Part shown: positions 62,690 through 64,000 of the stretch, piece by piece | Layout of the letters: every line of letters starts with the position of its first letter | Position numbering within the stretch: position 1 is the first letter of the stretch | Notes under the pieces: generated by a model | What the model was told of the DNA's origin: nothing | Databases searched by the model: none | The model's input: only the letters and a program-made list of their open reading frames with translations | Assembly: GCA_021904315.1 (NCBI GenBank) | Contig: CM038911.1 | Coordinates: 19,317,390 to 19,381,389 of the forward strand | Length of the DNA: 64,000 bases | Reading direction: 5' to 3' | DNA from: Sphagnum magellanicum | Taxonomy: Eukaryota; Streptophyta; Sphagnopsida; Sphagnales; Sphagnaceae | Translations under genes and position numbers: made by a program

Positions 62690-63070
62690 GAACAAAAACC
62701 CAAAATGCAATACATACATGGCTCCTTTAAAATCAATGTTGTGACTTGGAATTCCCATTACAACACCCATATCATGATATAAAAAACCTATTATTCCAAT
62801 GTACATAACGTACAATACTTGCATTATGAACCCATATACTAAAACAAATTTTGGCAATACCCACATTGAGCTACTAAACCTCCCATCATTGAAAATTTTC
62901 TCATATGCAATACCCATATTGTACCTTAAACCCATGATGTCTGAAAACCCCATGTAGCAATACCCACATAGTGATAAATTAATGCACACTGTTTGAGAGG
63001 TACAAAATGCAATACCTACATTAAGCCAAAAAACCCACACTGGTTGTGGGTAGTCAATGCATTATTCGCA
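62690..63070 (+). repeat. Motif array 5 upstream of the transposase gene
   Basis: Copies of GCAATACCCACAT-like sequence start near 62706, 62857, 62912, 62957 and 63008, with related CATTATTCGCATATGGG near 63060. They lie in the probable promoter or subterminal DNA upstream of the transposase start. Spacing is looser (45-150 bp) than in arrays 1-4. Confidence 0.8.
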
Positions 63071-64000
63071 TATGGGTATGAAAACATAAACTACAAAAAA
63101 ATATTGAATATGAAATATCCATGAAAAAGTATAAAACCTTTATCTATGCTTGTTTACTTAATGAAACTTGATGCCCTTTCTATATCCAACAACTAGGAAA
63201 TGAAAAGAGTTTGAATTGTGAAAATATAAACAAAAAAACAAAAAAAGTAACAAGAGACAAATGCATACCTTTAAGAATAAAAGATGACAACATTCCACCA
63301 AAGTTTATAGTCCCAATTGAAAACGCAACCCTAAAAAATCATAACTCGTATAAAAATGGGTTAGAAAATATTAAACTTTAGGAACTATGGAACATATGGA
63401 AACAAAGGAAATTCAAATTATGGTATAGATTTAAACAAGTGAAAAGATCCAAAACCAATATAGTGAGCAAAATTTAGAGTATAAACCTTAGGTTCTGAAA
63501 TATATGAACCAAATTCTTATACACTAAACAATAAAGCATAACCTTAAAAATCCAAATGATATTTTGCAAAACACCATGTAGCAATACCCACATAATGATA
63601 ATTAATGCACACTGTTTGAAAGGTGCAAAATGCAATACCTACATTAAGCCAAAAAACCCACACTGGTTGTGGGTAGTCAATGCATTATTCGCATATGGGT
63701 ATGAAAAAATAAACTACAAAAAAATATTGAATATGAAATATCCATGTAAAAGTATAAAACCTTTATCTATGCTTGTATACTTAATGAAACTTGATGCCCT
63801 TTCTATATCCAACAACTAGGAAATGAAAAGAGGTTGAATTGTGAAAATATAAACAAAAAAACAAAAGAAGTAACAAGAGACAAATGCATACCTTTAAGAA
63901 TAAAAGATGACAACGTTCCACCAAAGCTTATAATCCCAATTGAAAACGCAACCCTAAAAAATCATAACTCGTACAAAAATGGGTTAGAAAATATTAAACT
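62951..64000. repeat. Tandem duplication, 624-bp unit, second copy cut by window end
   Basis: CATGTAGCAATACCCACATA starts at 62951 and again at 63575. The following sequence (TGCAATACCTACATTAAGCC, CACTGGTTGTGGGTAGTCAA, the ACAAATGCATACCTTTAAGA stretch, AATGGGTTAGAAAATATTAA) is nearly identical and continues to base 64000. Only a few substitutions separate the copies, so the duplication is recent. No coding content; a short open frame in copy 2 (63556-63819) lies inside it. Confidence 0.95.

Noticed and set aside
1-64000. CRISPR arrays, bacterial operons or ribosome binding sites
   Set aside because: No spacer-repeat pattern with constant short repeats and unique spacers; spliced genes and plant repeats show nuclear plant DNA.

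Overview
This window looks like nuclear DNA from a large, repeat-rich land-plant genome, most likely a gymnosperm and possibly a conifer. The evidence is: two spliced genes of plant-typical families; plant-type TTTAGGG interstitial telomere repeats; very low gene density in AT-rich DNA; and decayed Copia, Gypsy and several kinds of non-LTR or Penelope-like reverse transcriptase remnants. The clade call is inference; I could not search databases.

Four gene models have intact reading frames across all predicted splice sites. (1) A CBL2/CBL3-like calcineurin B-like Ca2+ sensor, plus strand, 19293-24941, eight coding exons, 230 aa. (2) A plant alkaline ceramidase, minus strand, 34297-35401, two coding exons, 259 aa, with its start fixed by a splice acceptor three bases upstream and a leader exon predicted near 36.74-36.96 kb. 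(3) A 377-aa nuclear-looking protein with one unusual C2H2 finger and a GRP motif, plus strand, 54790-56275. (4) A 798-aa MULE-type transposase with DDE residues and a SWIM zinc finger, minus strand, 59929-62624. Genes 3 and 4 converge on a 3.65-kb block of motif arrays.

Layout. 1-2200: promoter/UTR-like low-complexity DNA, then a decayed minisatellite. 2.2-13.9 kb: gene-free, with two minus-strand Copia pieces (about 10.7-9.95 and 5.76-5.0 kb) and tandem repeats. 14-17.15 kb: decayed LINE with a restriction-like-endonuclease-type C-terminus. 17.5-24.94 kb: CBL gene; its last intron carries a broken reverse transcriptase gene, probably Penelope-like. 26-30.3 kb: decayed minus-strand Gypsy element. 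30.3-34.3 kb: nothing recognised. 34.3-37.2 kb: ceramidase gene and upstream minisatellite. 39-42.15 kb: second REL-type LINE with an N-terminal C2H2 finger. 43.2-43.6 kb: probable MITE. 44.26-44.85 kb: 295-bp tandem duplication ending in a 23-C run. 45-53.8 kb: gene-free, with a decayed unknown coding tract (50.2-51.3 kb) and a cluster of hairpins at 52.18-52.49 kb. 53.9-64 kb: genes 3 and 4 and their repeats.

The most interesting area is 53.9-64 kb. A short motif, consensus GCAATACCCGCAT, occurs at more than 25 places on both strands, in at least four separate tandem arrays flanking an apparently intact transposase gene. It is interleaved with telomere-like repeats. I propose this as transposase recognition DNA of an undescribed MULE-like element that may carry a second, zinc-finger gene. 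Element ends were not found; the right side runs off the window.
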